From positions 1 to 64,000 of the forward strand of contig NZ_VULR01000004.1 in the NCBI RefSeq assembly GCF_009696605.1: 64,000 nt of DNA. The letters run 5' to 3'. The position numbers and the translations under genes are program-made. Of this stretch, positions 49,606 to 58,115 are shown in pieces. Position 1 is the stretch's first letter; every line of letters begins with the position of its first letter. Source of the DNA: Anaerosalibacter bizertensis. Lineage in GTDB: Bacteria > Bacillota > Clostridia > Tissierellales > Sporanaerobacteraceae. The notes under the pieces are model-generated. The model was not told the DNA's origin, made no database searches, and saw only the letters and a list, made by a program, of their open reading frames with translations.

Positions 49606-50902
49606 AAAACAAATATCTATTTTATTCTTAATCTTTATATTTTTTTACTTCATCCAAGCATGGAGTGTTTTTTATTATCCTCAAGAAATAAATATTATTA
49701 AAGGGGAAAAAAAAGATTTTCAAGTATTTTTCCCTTATACTTTAAAAATATCACAAGATAGTAATGATATTGTAAATATAAAAGATTATCAAAAAATGGG
49801 ATTATCTTTAAAAAAATCCTACAGTTTTGATACTTTAGAATCTGGTATAGCTAAATTACAATTTAAATTATTTGGGATAATACCAGTTAGAACCGTAGAA
49901 GTAAATGTAGTGGAAAGGGCACATTTAGTACCTGGAGGTAATTCTATTGGGGTTAGATTAAATACAAAAGGAGTTCTTGTAGTATCTATAACAGATATTG
50001 TAGGAATAGATGGAAAAAAATACAATCCAGCAAAAGAATCGGGAATAAGGCCAGGAGACAATATTATTGAAATAGATGGTAAGCAAGTAAAAGATGCTGA
50101 ACATGTAGTTGAATTGCTAAATAATATACAGAGTAATAAAGTGTCCATTACAATTGAGAGAAACAATATTAAGTTTACTACAGATGTAGTGCCTGTTAAA
50201 AGCATTCAGGATAATTGCTATAGGCTAGGAATATGGGTAAGGGATAAAACTGCAGGAATAGGCACGCTTACTTTTTATAATAAAGATACTAATAAGTTTG
50301 GAGCTTTAGGTCATGGAATAACAGATATGGATACAGGAAAGCTATTAAATGTTAAAAACGGTAAGATAATGGGTGCAAAAATTTCAGAAATAGAACAAGG
50401 CAAAAAGGGAAATCCTGGTGAAATACGGGGAATATTTTATGAAACTGAAAATGTTTTAGGAGACATAACTAGAAACACTCCTTTTGGAATATATGGTAAT
50501 ATTGATAGTACTTCTATAGAAACAAATAAAACAAAATCACTACCTGTAGGATTCAAAGAAGAAGTTAGAGAAGGGAAAGCTTATATATTGACCACTCTAA
50601 ATGATAATAAAATTGAAAAATTTGAAGTGGAAATAATTAAAACTCAAAATCAATCAAGTCCTGAACAAAAAAGTATGGTTTTGAAAGTTACAGATAAAAA
50701 GTTACTACAAAAAACTGGTGGAATAGTTCAAGGCATGAGTGGAAGTCCTATAATACAGGATGGAAAAATAATTGGAGCTGTTACCCATGTTTTTGTAAAT
50801 GATCCTACTAAAGGTTATGGATTATATATAGAATGGATGTTAGAACAAACAGATATAAGTATTAAAAATAAGAAAAATTTTGCAGAAAATAGGGAAAGAT
50901 AG
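49583..50902 (+). CDS. spoIVB: SpoIVB serine peptidase
   Basis: A 439-residue secreted, membrane-anchored S55 peptidase that crosses from the forespore and triggers SpoIVFB cleavage of pro-sigma-K. An N-terminal helix (SILFLIFIFFYFIQAWSVFY) is followed by a PDZ domain (AKESGIRPGDNIIEIDGKQV) and the S55 domain, with the catalytic His in FGALGHGITD and the catalytic Ser in GMSGSPIIQDGKIIGAV. TTG 49583 is preceded by GGGGAGAG at a long spacing. Its partner sigK is at 21006. Confidence 0.93.
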   Translation: MPKHLKYRKQISILFLIFIFFYFIQAWSVFYYPQEINIIKGEKKDFQVFFPYTLKISQDSNDIVNIKDYQKMGLSLKKSYSFDTLESGIAKLQFKLFGIIPVRTVEVNVVERAHLVPGGNSIGVRLNTKGVLVVSITDIVGIDGKKYNPAKESGIRPGDNIIEIDGKQVKDAEHVVELLNNIQSNKVSITIERNNIKFTTDVVPVKSIQDNCYRLGIWVRDKTAGIGTLTFYNKDTNKFGALGHGITDMDTGKLLNVKNGKIMGAKISEIEQGKKGNPGEIRGIFYETENVLGDITRNTPFGIYGNIDSTSIETNKTKSLPVGFKEEVREGKAYILTTLNDNKIEKFEVEIIKTQNQSSPEQKSMVLKVTDKKLLQKTGGIVQGMSGSPIIQDGKIIGAVTHVFVNDPTKGYGLYIEWMLEQTDISIKNKKNFAENRER

Positions 50903-50935
50903 GTTATATTCTATCTTTCCCTATTTTTATTTTAA
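50887..50935 (+). terminator. Terminator at the end of spoIVB
   Basis: AAAATAGGGAAAGATAG (50887-50903) and its perfect complement (50911-50927) form a 17-bp stem that includes the spoIVB stop; a T-rich stretch follows. Confidence 0.93.
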
Positions 50936-50954
50936 AATATTTTTAAAAGAATTA

Positions 50955-50983
50955 GAAGGATATGACATTTGTTTGTCGAATAA
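50955..50983 (+). promoter_or_regulatory. spo0A control region: 0A box and candidate sigma-H promoter
   Basis: TGTCGAA at 50974-50980 is a perfect 0A box (TGNCGAA). GTCGAATAA at 50975-50983 also fits the sigma-H -10 pattern RNNGAATWW, and GAAGGATAT from 50955 fits the sigma-H -35 region, with a slightly short spacer. The binding site therefore overlaps the promoter. Confidence 0.65.
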
Positions 50984-51037
50984 ATATATGTGCTCAATAG
51001 ACAATATTTAACTTATATATACAGGGGGGTAATTATT

Positions 51038-51850
51038 TTGGAAAAAATAAAAATACTTGTTGCTGACGATAATAAGGAGTTTTGCGACATATTAGAAGAA
51101 TATTTAGTACAGCAGGAGGATTTTGAAGTTATAGGTTTTGCTAAGGATGGATTAGAAGCATTAAATATGATTAGTGAAAAAAAACCAGATGTTTTAATTC
51201 TAGACATAATAATGCCACATTTAGATGGTTTAGGGGTTTTAGAACGGTTAAATATGATGAATTTAGAGAAAAAACCTAAAGTAATAGTTCTATCTGCTGT
51301 CGGACAAGATAAAATAACTCAGAGAACAATTGAATTAGGAGCGGATTATTATGTAGTAAAGCCTTTTGATTTTGAAATATTTATGAATAGGTTAAGGGAA
51401 ATCTCTGGCATGTCCAATGATGATGGAAATGTTAAAAGATACATTCATATACCTAAACAGATGCCTGCAAACGTAGATAATACTAAAAGTATGGAGGCAA
51501 GAATAACAAATATCATTCATGAAATAGGAGTACCAGCCCATATAAAAGGTTACTTATATCTAAGAGAGGCCATAGCAATGGTAGTGGAAGATGTAGAACT
51601 ATTAGGTGCAGTAACCAAAGAGTTATATCCCAATATAGCTAAAAAATACAATACAACACCTAGTAGAGTAGAAAGAGCTATTAGACATGCAATAGAAGTA
51701 GCTTGGAGTAGAGGAAAAGTAGATACTATAAATAGTATTTTTGGATATACTGTTCATACAGATAAAGGGAAGCCTACAAATAGCGAATTTATAGCGATGG
51801 TTGCCGATAAATTGAGATTAGAGCAAGAAATGATGGAAAATAAAGCATAA
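51038..51850 (+). CDS. spo0A: Sporulation response regulator Spo0A
   Basis: The master regulator of sporulation, 270 residues. The receiver domain shows [10 protein letters not shown], the phosphorylated Asp in [14 protein letters not shown], and Lys in VVKPFDF. The DNA-binding domain carries [20 protein letters not shown], the recognition helix identical in style to other Spo0A proteins. TTG 51038 follows GGGGGG; an in-frame upstream frame exists but lacks a ribosome site. Confidence 0.96.
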   Translation: MEKIKILVADDNKEFCDILEEYLVQQEDFEVIGFAKDGLEALNMISEKKPDVLILDIIMPHLDGLGVLERLNMMNLEKKPKVIVLSAVGQDKITQRTIELGADYYVVKPFDFEIFMNRLREISGMSNDDGNVKRYIHIPKQMPANVDNTKSMEARITNIIHEIGVPAHIKGYLYLREAIAMVVEDVELLGAVTKELYPNIAKKYNTTPSRVERAIRHAIEVAWSRGKVDTINSIFGYTVHTDKGKPTNSEFIAMVADKLRLEQEMMENKA

Positions 51851-51853
51851 TTC

Positions 51854-51892
51854 AAATAAATCCCCTAGTATACTAGGGGATTTATTTTATAA
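51854..51892 (+). terminator. Palindromic terminator after spo0A
   Basis: A perfect 34-base palindrome at 51854-51887 (arm AAATAAATCCCCTAGTA) followed by a T-rich end. Confidence 0.93.
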
Positions 51893-51899
51893 TAATTAA

Positions 51900-51994
51900 T
51901 CATAATTGACCTTATCATAATTGATAATAAAATATAATAAAATAAAACATAACTAAAGCCTTAAAAGAAAAGGAAATTTATGAGTCTTTAGTTA
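51900..51994. repeat. Direct and inverted repeats in the spo0A-steA spacer
   Basis: TCATAATTGA occurs at 51900-51909 and 51915-51924, a 15-base step. Downstream, TAACTAAAG (51950-51958) is complementary to CTTTAGTTA (51986-51994). The spacer has no gene. These may be operator or RNA structure elements, but chance is possible in such AT-rich sequence. Confidence 0.35.
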
Positions 51995-52011
51995 GAAGTG
52001 AATTAAAAAAA

Positions 52012-52040
52012 TTTTATATAATCCAATATTATGCTATAAT
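52012..52040 (+). promoter_or_regulatory. Promoter of steA
   Basis: TGC-TATAAT with the -10 box at 52035-52040; the -35 candidate TTTTAT at 52012-52017 is weak. Confidence 0.55.
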
Positions 52041-52125
52041 AAGTTGAAGAGTTATATATTAGTTATAAAATATTTATTTATTAAATAGATAACTATTATA
52101 TGTATAGTAGATTTGGAGGATTATT

Positions 52126-53247
52126 ATGTACATTAAAGGAAAAATAAAAAAAGATAAAAAAACAAAGAATTTAACTAAAAGATTAAAACCAGGAGACATA
52201 GCTATGATTTGTCACAAGGATTTAGATGAAATTGCAGCTACATCTTTAGTTGAGAAAAAAATTAGATGTGTCATTAATACAGAAAAGACCATAAGTGGTC
52301 GTTATCCTAATAGAGGACCTACTATATTGTCAGAGGCAGGCATACCTATATTTGAATCAATAGATACAAAGGTATTTGATTTAATTAAAGAAGGAAAAAT
52401 AGTTGAAATAAAGGATAATAAATTAATATGTGATGATAAGGTTATTGGAGATTGTCAATTATTAGACGACAAAGCAATTGAAAATCAACTTTCAATAGGA
52501 TATGAAAATTTAGAAAAGGAATTGGATCTATTTATTGAAAATACATTAGATTATGCAAAAAAAGAAAAGGGTCTTGTAACAGGGAAAGTTCCAATTCCAG
52601 ATATTAAAACAAAAATGAATGGAAGACATGCATTAATAGTTGTAAGGGGTAAAGATTATAAAAGAGATTTACAAGCCATACAAGCATATATAAATGAAGT
52701 TCATCCAGTTCTAATCGGTGTAGATGGAGGTGGAGATGCATTATTAGAATTTGGATATACACCAGATATAGTTATAGGAGATATGGATAGTATAAGTGAT
52801 AGATGTTTAAAGATGAGTAAAGAAATAATAGTTCATGCTTATACTAATGGAAAAGCTCCAGGTCTTGAAAGAGTAGAGGAACTTGGATTAGAGGCAATTA
52901 TATTCCCATCACCTGGAACAAGTGAAGATATTGCTTTACTTCTTGCTTATGCAAATAATGCAGATTTAATAGTAGCGGTAGGGACTCATAATAATATGAT
53001 TGACTTTCTAGAGAAAGGTAGAAGTGGAATGGCTAGTACTTTTTTAGTAAGAATGAAGGTCGGTTCTAAATTAGTTGACGCAAAAGGAGTAAATAAATTA
53101 TATAAAAGCCATTTCAAATTAAAATATGTTATTGGCTTAGGTCTTGCTGCTTTAATACCTATATTAGTGATTACAATGATGTTTCCTCCTATGCAGGAGC
53201 TTATGCAACTTATAAAAATTAGACTTAAAATAATGTTTGGAATATAA
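52126..53247 (+). CDS. steA: SteA-like protein (TPK-fold, membrane-anchored)
   Basis: A 373-residue protein. The central part (about residues 165-300) resembles the thiamine pyrophosphokinase catalytic fold: HALIVVRGKDYKRDLQAI, VLIGVDGGGDALLEFGYTPD, VIGDMDSISD. One helix lies near the C-terminus (YVIGLGLAALIPILVITMMF). SteA with SteB controls cell separation and peptidoglycan hydrolase activity in Corynebacterium; the role in Firmicutes is unproven. It forms an operon with a SteB-like gene. Confidence 0.8.
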   Translation: MYIKGKIKKDKKTKNLTKRLKPGDIAMICHKDLDEIAATSLVEKKIRCVINTEKTISGRYPNRGPTILSEAGIPIFESIDTKVFDLIKEGKIVEIKDNKLICDDKVIGDCQLLDDKAIENQLSIGYENLEKELDLFIENTLDYAKKEKGLVTGKVPIPDIKTKMNGRHALIVVRGKDYKRDLQAIQAYINEVHPVLIGVDGGGDALLEFGYTPDIVIGDMDSISDRCLKMSKEIIVHAYTNGKAPGLERVEELGLEAIIFPSPGTSEDIALLLAYANNADLIVAVGTHNNMIDFLEKGRSGMASTFLVRMKVGSKLVDAKGVNKLYKSHFKLKYVIGLGLAALIPILVITMMFPPMQELMQLIKIRLKIMFGI

Positions 53248-53258
53248 GGAGTGATATT

Positions 53259-54146
53259 TTGATACCAAATATGAAATTTTATGTAATATCAATTGTATCA
53301 ATATTTTTAGCTTTAGCTATCGGTATTTATATAGGTTTTACTTTAGATGCTCAGAATTTCTTAGTAGAACAAAAAGAAGATATAGCATCGAAATTAGAAG
53401 AAAAATTTGATTATTTACGTAGTGAAAATGAAAATTTTAAAAAAGAAATAGAGAAGATGGAAGTTAAAAATTCTCAGTATGAAAAATTTAATGAAACTGT
53501 ATATCCTGAAATAATCAAGAATAGACTATCAGGTACAAAAGTGGCAATAATTGAAACAAATGATGAATATATTTATTCAGGAATAGGTAAAACTTTAGAA
53601 ATGTCAGGAGCTACTGTTGTCAATGTTACAACTATAAAAGATAAGTTTTTAAATGAGGATACTTTAAAAGAGGCTTATTTAAAAAGTGGTATAGATAAAG
53701 ATGAACTAAAAGAAAACGTAATTGGAAAAGCTATATCTGATTTATCTACAGCTATTATTTCAGATGGGAATGAAGAAGTCATTAAATATTTTGAAGAATA
53801 TGGATTGCTAAATATAATAGGAAATATAGATGAGCCAGTTGATTATGTAATTATAGCAGGTGGTAGTGACAGTAAAGATATAGAGAGAATAAATATACTC
53901 GATAAAACTATTATAGATTCAGTAAAAAAAATGGAGTTACCTATAATAGGTATCGAGAAAACTACAGTAAAGAATTCTTATATGAAAGAATATAAAGACT
54001 ATAGAATATCTACTGTAGACAATGTAGATTCTATAATAGGAAAAGTTGCTTTAATTATGTCTATGGAAGGAAGACCAGGCAATTATGGTGTAAAATCTAG
54101 TGCTGAATCTTTACTTCCAGATCCTAGTTATGCTATTTCAGAATAG
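53259..54146 (+). CDS. SteB/MctB-like membrane protein
   Basis: A 295-residue protein with one N-terminal helix (FYVISIVSIFLALAIGIYIG), a coiled coil at about residues 35-70, and an alpha/beta domain (GTKVAIIETNDEYIYSGIGK, VIIAGGSDSKDIERINI). Family names include MctB (copper) and SteB (cell division partner of SteA). The upstream steA argues for the SteB role. TTG 53259 follows AAGGAGTG. Confidence 0.78.
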   Translation: MIPNMKFYVISIVSIFLALAIGIYIGFTLDAQNFLVEQKEDIASKLEEKFDYLRSENENFKKEIEKMEVKNSQYEKFNETVYPEIIKNRLSGTKVAIIETNDEYIYSGIGKTLEMSGATVVNVTTIKDKFLNEDTLKEAYLKSGIDKDELKENVIGKAISDLSTAIISDGNEEVIKYFEEYGLLNIIGNIDEPVDYVIIAGGSDSKDIERINILDKTIIDSVKKMELPIIGIEKTTVKNSYMKEYKDYRISTVDNVDSIIGKVALIMSMEGRPGNYGVKSSAESLLPDPSYAISE

Positions 54147-54155
54147 GAGGATTTT

Positions 54156-54833
54156 ATGAAAAAAGGAAAAATAGTTGCAATAATTCCAGCTTATAATGAA
54201 GAAGATAGGATAAAAGAAACAATAGAGGATTTAAAAAAAGTTGACTTAATAGATAATATTGTTGTAATAGATGATGGTTCTACAGATTCTACATCAAGTA
54301 TTGTAGAAAATATGGGAATAGATTTAATTAAATTAAATAAAAATAGAGGTAAAGGGTTTGCAATAAAAGAAGCTGTAAAGAGAGTAGATTATGACTATTT
54401 AGTTTTAGCTGATGGAGATTTAGGAAAAACTAGTAATGAAATTGAAAAGCTTATTTATCCAGTTTTAAATAATGAAGCAGATGTTGCTATAGCTAAATTT
54501 CCTAGGCCTTTAAAAAAAGGTGGCTTTGGATTTGTTAAGAGATTAGCAAAAAGAGGTGTATATATTCATACAGGTAAGAAAATAGATACTACATTATCAG
54601 GACAAAGGGTTTATAAAAGAGAGGTTGTTCAAAAAATTAATTATATACCTGATAGATTTGGAGTAGAAATAGCAATGACAGTAGCTACCTTAAGAGAAGG
54701 CTATTCTATTAAAGAAGTAGATGTAAACATGAGACATAGAGAAACAGGAAGGGATTTTAAAGATTTCATCCACAGAGGAAAACAATTTTTTGACATTTTA
54801 AAGACTATAATAATACTGTTTTTTAGAAGGTGA
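54156..54833 (+). CDS. Family 2 glycosyltransferase
   Basis: A 225-residue GT-A enzyme, beginning VAIIPAYNEEDRIKETIEDL with the nucleotide-binding DDGSTDST and DxD-like LADGDLG. It lacks membrane helices except a short hydrophobic end (ILKTIIILFF). Substrate unknown. It lies between the SteB-like gene and a MraY-like gene, pointing to an envelope polymer or lipid-linked sugar. Confidence 0.85.
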   Translation: MKKGKIVAIIPAYNEEDRIKETIEDLKKVDLIDNIVVIDDGSTDSTSSIVENMGIDLIKLNKNRGKGFAIKEAVKRVDYDYLVLADGDLGKTSNEIEKLIYPVLNNEADVAIAKFPRPLKKGGFGFVKRLAKRGVYIHTGKKIDTTLSGQRVYKREVVQKINYIPDRFGVEIAMTVATLREGYSIKEVDVNMRHRETGRDFKDFIHRGKQFFDILKTIIILFFRR

Positions 54834-54837
54834 ATTT

Positions 54838-55659
54838 ATGAATGTATTTAAAATTAATATAATTAGTTTATTAATTAGTACTATAATAGCCTTTATAGGC
54901 ACTCCTTTTATTTTTAACATGTTGAAAGATGGTGATTGCCTATGTTTAAATTATAAAAAAGAAAGCATTCCTTCTAGTATGGGTTTATTGTTTGTTATTG
55001 TGCAAACTATTACAGTTGTTTTAATAGGACTTTATGTAAAAAAGGATCTTATTATAATAATGTTGTATTTAGTAGGCTTTATATTAATTGGACTTGTAGG
55101 ATTATTAGACGATTTAATAGGCGATGAAAAGGTAAAAGGATTTAAAGGACATATTAAGTCCTTTTTTAAAGGTACTTTGACAACTGGTGGACTTAAGGCA
55201 GGCATTGGATTCCTTATAGCATTGATAATATCTATATATATATCGAATGGTGTATTGGAGGTAGTAGTTAATACTTTAGTAATTGCATTATTCACCAACT
55301 TAATAAATCTTTTTGATTTGAGACCGGGGAGAGCTTCAAAAGTTTTTGTTATAATGTCTATTATTCTAATGTTAACATCTATAGACAATTATTTTTCTTT
55401 TATACTATTTTCTTTTTTCGGTATATTAATTAAATATTTACCTATGGATTTAAAAGCTAAATGTATGATGGGAGACGTAGGTTCTAATACACTAGGTCTT
55501 ACTTTGGGTGTTTATTGTGCTTATACCCATAGTTTAAATAGTAAAATAATTTATTTGACAATTTTAATAATAGTTCAAATGCTTTCAGAAGCTATTTCTT
55601 TTTCTAAGGTTATAGAAGAAAATAAATTTTTAAGATTTATAGATAATTTGGGTAGATAA
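54838..55659 (+). CDS. MraY/WecA-type glycosyl-1-phosphate transferase-like protein
   Basis: A 273-residue protein with about eight helices. Conserved features of the GT4 family are visible: GLLDDLIGDEKVKGFKGHIK (Asp pair), NLINLFDLRPGRASKV in place of NLxDGxxG, and MMGDVGSNTLGLTLG. Substrate unknown. The altered NLFDLRPGRA motif separates it from MraY proper. Coupled closely to the upstream glycosyltransferase. Confidence 0.82.
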   Translation: MNVFKINIISLLISTIIAFIGTPFIFNMLKDGDCLCLNYKKESIPSSMGLLFVIVQTITVVLIGLYVKKDLIIIMLYLVGFILIGLVGLLDDLIGDEKVKGFKGHIKSFFKGTLTTGGLKAGIGFLIALIISIYISNGVLEVVVNTLVIALFTNLINLFDLRPGRASKVFVIMSIILMLTSIDNYFSFILFSFFGILIKYLPMDLKAKCMMGDVGSNTLGLTLGVYCAYTHSLNSKIIYLTILIIVQMLSEAISFSKVIEENKFLRFIDNLGR

Positions 55660-55667
55660 GGGAGGTC

Positions 55668-56762
55668 TTGAAACTGATAAGTTATAAAATAGGAACTGTA
55701 ACTAATATTTTAAAGAGAGATGAAAGTACTACATGGCTTGAAGTAGAAATAAAAAACAATATATCAAGAGCTATAAATTATAATGATATAACTGGAGAAA
55801 TTCAAATAGGTGATAAAGTTGTTCTTAACACTACGGCTGTAGAACTATCTTTAGGAACAGGAGGATATCATTATGTTATATATAATTATAGCAATCCTTC
55901 TAAGGATATAGAGGGAAAAGGACATATAATGAAATTGAGATATACACCTCTTCAGTTTAAATGTTTAGCTATTGAAGAAGAGGATAGTACTTATCACCAT
56001 GTATTTAATAACTTTAATGATCTAGAAGATAATGTTTTTATAGTTGGAACATTGCATAGTATGTTAGCACCTATTTCAAGTATGTTGAAATGGCTTAATC
56101 CTTCTTTGAAAATTAATTATATAATGACAGATGCAGGAGCATTACCTATCCAATTTAGCAATACTGTTAAAAAATTAAAAGAAAAAGAAATTATAGATAA
56201 TACTATAACTGTAGGTAATGCCTTTGGTGGAGATATTGAATGTGTTAATATATATTCAGGATTGATAGCTGCCAAAGAAGCACTTAAAAGTGATGTAACT
56301 ATTATAACCATGGGACCAGGTATAGTAGGTACAGGTACTAAATATGGATTTAGCGGAATAGAACAAGGTTATATTGTTGATGGTATAAATAATCTTGGTG
56401 GAACAGCTTTTATAGTTCCAAGAATTAGTTTTAAAGATAAAAGGGAAAGACATATGGGAATAAGTCATCACAGTTTAACAGTATTAAGTCAAATTTGTAA
56501 TACAGGTGGAAAACTGGTTATCCCATATTTAGAAGACAGTAAAAATAAAATAATTGAAGATCAACTGTTAAATAATAAAATATCAAAAAAATATGAAATA
56601 AACTATGAATATGGAGAAGATATAGATAAGGCGTTAAGTTACTTTAACTTAAATGTAACAACTATGGGAAGAGGTATCGAAGAAGATAGAGAGTACTTTA
56701 TGACTCTAGGTGCTGTAGGAAAAGCTGTTTATAAGTACCTTGAAGATAAGGAGGAAATTTAG
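55668..56762 (+). CDS. DUF3866 family protein
   Basis: A 364-residue soluble protein of DUF3866: a beta-rich N-terminus (GEIQIGDKVVLNTTAVELSL, GTGGYHYVIYN) followed by an alpha/beta domain (IITMGPGIVGTGTKYGFSGI, RHMGISHHSLTVLSQICN). Function unknown; its constant place near spo0A, nudF and spoIIM in Clostridia is noted. TTG 55668 follows GGGAGG. Confidence 0.82.
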   Translation: MKLISYKIGTVTNILKRDESTTWLEVEIKNNISRAINYNDITGEIQIGDKVVLNTTAVELSLGTGGYHYVIYNYSNPSKDIEGKGHIMKLRYTPLQFKCLAIEEEDSTYHHVFNNFNDLEDNVFIVGTLHSMLAPISSMLKWLNPSLKINYIMTDAGALPIQFSNTVKKLKEKEIIDNTITVGNAFGGDIECVNIYSGLIAAKEALKSDVTIITMGPGIVGTGTKYGFSGIEQGYIVDGINNLGGTAFIVPRISFKDKRERHMGISHHSLTVLSQICNTGGKLVIPYLEDSKNKIIEDQLLNNKISKKYEINYEYGEDIDKALSYFNLNVTTMGRGIEEDREYFMTLGAVGKAVYKYLEDKEEI

Positions 56763-56763
56763 T

Positions 56764-57312
56764 ATGAGTTTTGAAGAAAAAACTATGAAAACAGAAAAGA
56801 TTTATGAAGGTAAAATGCTTAATTTAAGAATAGATACAGTAGAATTGCCAGATAAAAAGTATTCAAAACGTGAAATAGTAGAACATCCTGGTGCTGTGGC
56901 TATAGTACCTATAACAGAAGAAGGAGAAGTAATACTTGTAAAGCAATATAGAAAAGCTGTAGAAAAAGAACTATTAGAAATACCTGCTGGAAAACTAGAA
57001 ATAGGAGAAGAGCCTAGAGAGACCGCCATAAGAGAATTAAAGGAAGAAACTGGGTTTTCATCTGCTAAAATAGAATACATAACTGAATTTTATACATCGG
57101 CAGGATTTACAAATGAAAAAATGCATTTATTTTTGGCTACTGAATTAACAGAAGGCGCTGCTGAACCAGAAAAGGATGAATATATTGAAGTTATTAAACT
57201 AGATTTAGAAACTTTGATAGATAAGGTATTGAAAGGTGAAATATTAGATAGTAAGACAATAATAGGTGCTTTAATAGCAAAAAATCATTTTGAAAACAAA
57301 GAAAATAATTAA
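56764..57312 (+). CDS. nudF: Nudix hydrolase, ADP-ribose pyrophosphatase type
   Basis: A 182-residue enzyme that splits ADP-ribose and related compounds. The Nudix box matches GX5EX7REUXEEXGU: it starts in AGKLEIGEEPRET and ends in RELKEETGF. The start at ATG 56764 lies behind AGGAGG, two bases after the previous stop. Confidence 0.92.
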   Translation: MSFEEKTMKTEKIYEGKMLNLRIDTVELPDKKYSKREIVEHPGAVAIVPITEEGEVILVKQYRKAVEKELLEIPAGKLEIGEEPRETAIRELKEETGFSSAKIEYITEFYTSAGFTNEKMHLFLATELTEGAAEPEKDEYIEVIKLDLETLIDKVLKGEILDSKTIIGALIAKNHFENKENN

Positions 57313-57386
57313 TGTGATAATATCCTCTTTTCTAGCATAATATTTTATATGAGGTTTGTATGTATAGATGAAAGGAGGATATATAT

Positions 57387-58022
57387 TTGCAACATAAATT
57401 AAAGAATTGGCTATATAGACATTTTAAAGATAATTTTTTAGTTTATTTTACTATAATAGTCTTTTTAATCATTGGTATAATAATAGGAGCAGTATCTATA
57501 AGGATTTTAGATAGTGATCAAAAAGGACAAGTAATAAGTTTTTTTAATTCTTTTTTTAAATTAATTAGCAATGATGAAGTAGATAGTTTTTTATTACTAA
57601 AAGAATCTATTTTAAATAATCTTAAAACAATATTTTTAATATGGATAACAGGAATTATTATAATTGGCATTCCCATAATACCAATTATAATTTTATTGAG
57701 AGGATTTGCAATAGGTTTTACAGTAGGTTTTTTAGTTAACGAATTTGGAATAAAGGGATTATTATTTGCGTTATTTTCTATACTTCCACAAAACTTATTT
57801 GTAATTCCAGGAATCATTTCAATATCTTCAATTGGAATGGTCAATTCATTAAATAGTATTAGAAGGAAAAGACTTCAATCAACCTATAACCATAAGTTGA
57901 CCAACTTTATAAATTATTCTGTAATAATATTTATATTTTCTATTATTATAATGATTGGTAGTTTAGTTGAGGCTTATATAACTCCTATTTTCATGAGACT
58001 TATAACGGATTATATTTATTGA
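57387..58022 (+). CDS. spoIIM: Stage II sporulation protein M
   Basis: A 211-residue membrane protein with five helices and the SpoIIM features: FLVYFTIIVFLIIGIIIGAV, ILLRGFAIGFTVGFLVNEFG and FALFSILPQNLFVIPGIISI. With SpoIID and SpoIIP it drives septal thinning and engulfment. TTG 57387 follows AAAGGAGGA. Confidence 0.92.
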   Translation: MQHKLKNWLYRHFKDNFLVYFTIIVFLIIGIIIGAVSIRILDSDQKGQVISFFNSFFKLISNDEVDSFLLLKESILNNLKTIFLIWITGIIIIGIPIIPIIILLRGFAIGFTVGFLVNEFGIKGLLFALFSILPQNLFVIPGIISISSIGMVNSLNSIRRKRLQSTYNHKLTNFINYSVIIFIFSIIIMIGSLVEAYITPIFMRLITDYIY

Positions 58023-58115
58023 TCCAAATATAATAATTATTTAAAGGATTTTAAGAGATTATGTTGAATTTATAAATTATAGCTATTTTTTTACAGTTAT
58101 AAAGGAGAAAATTAT

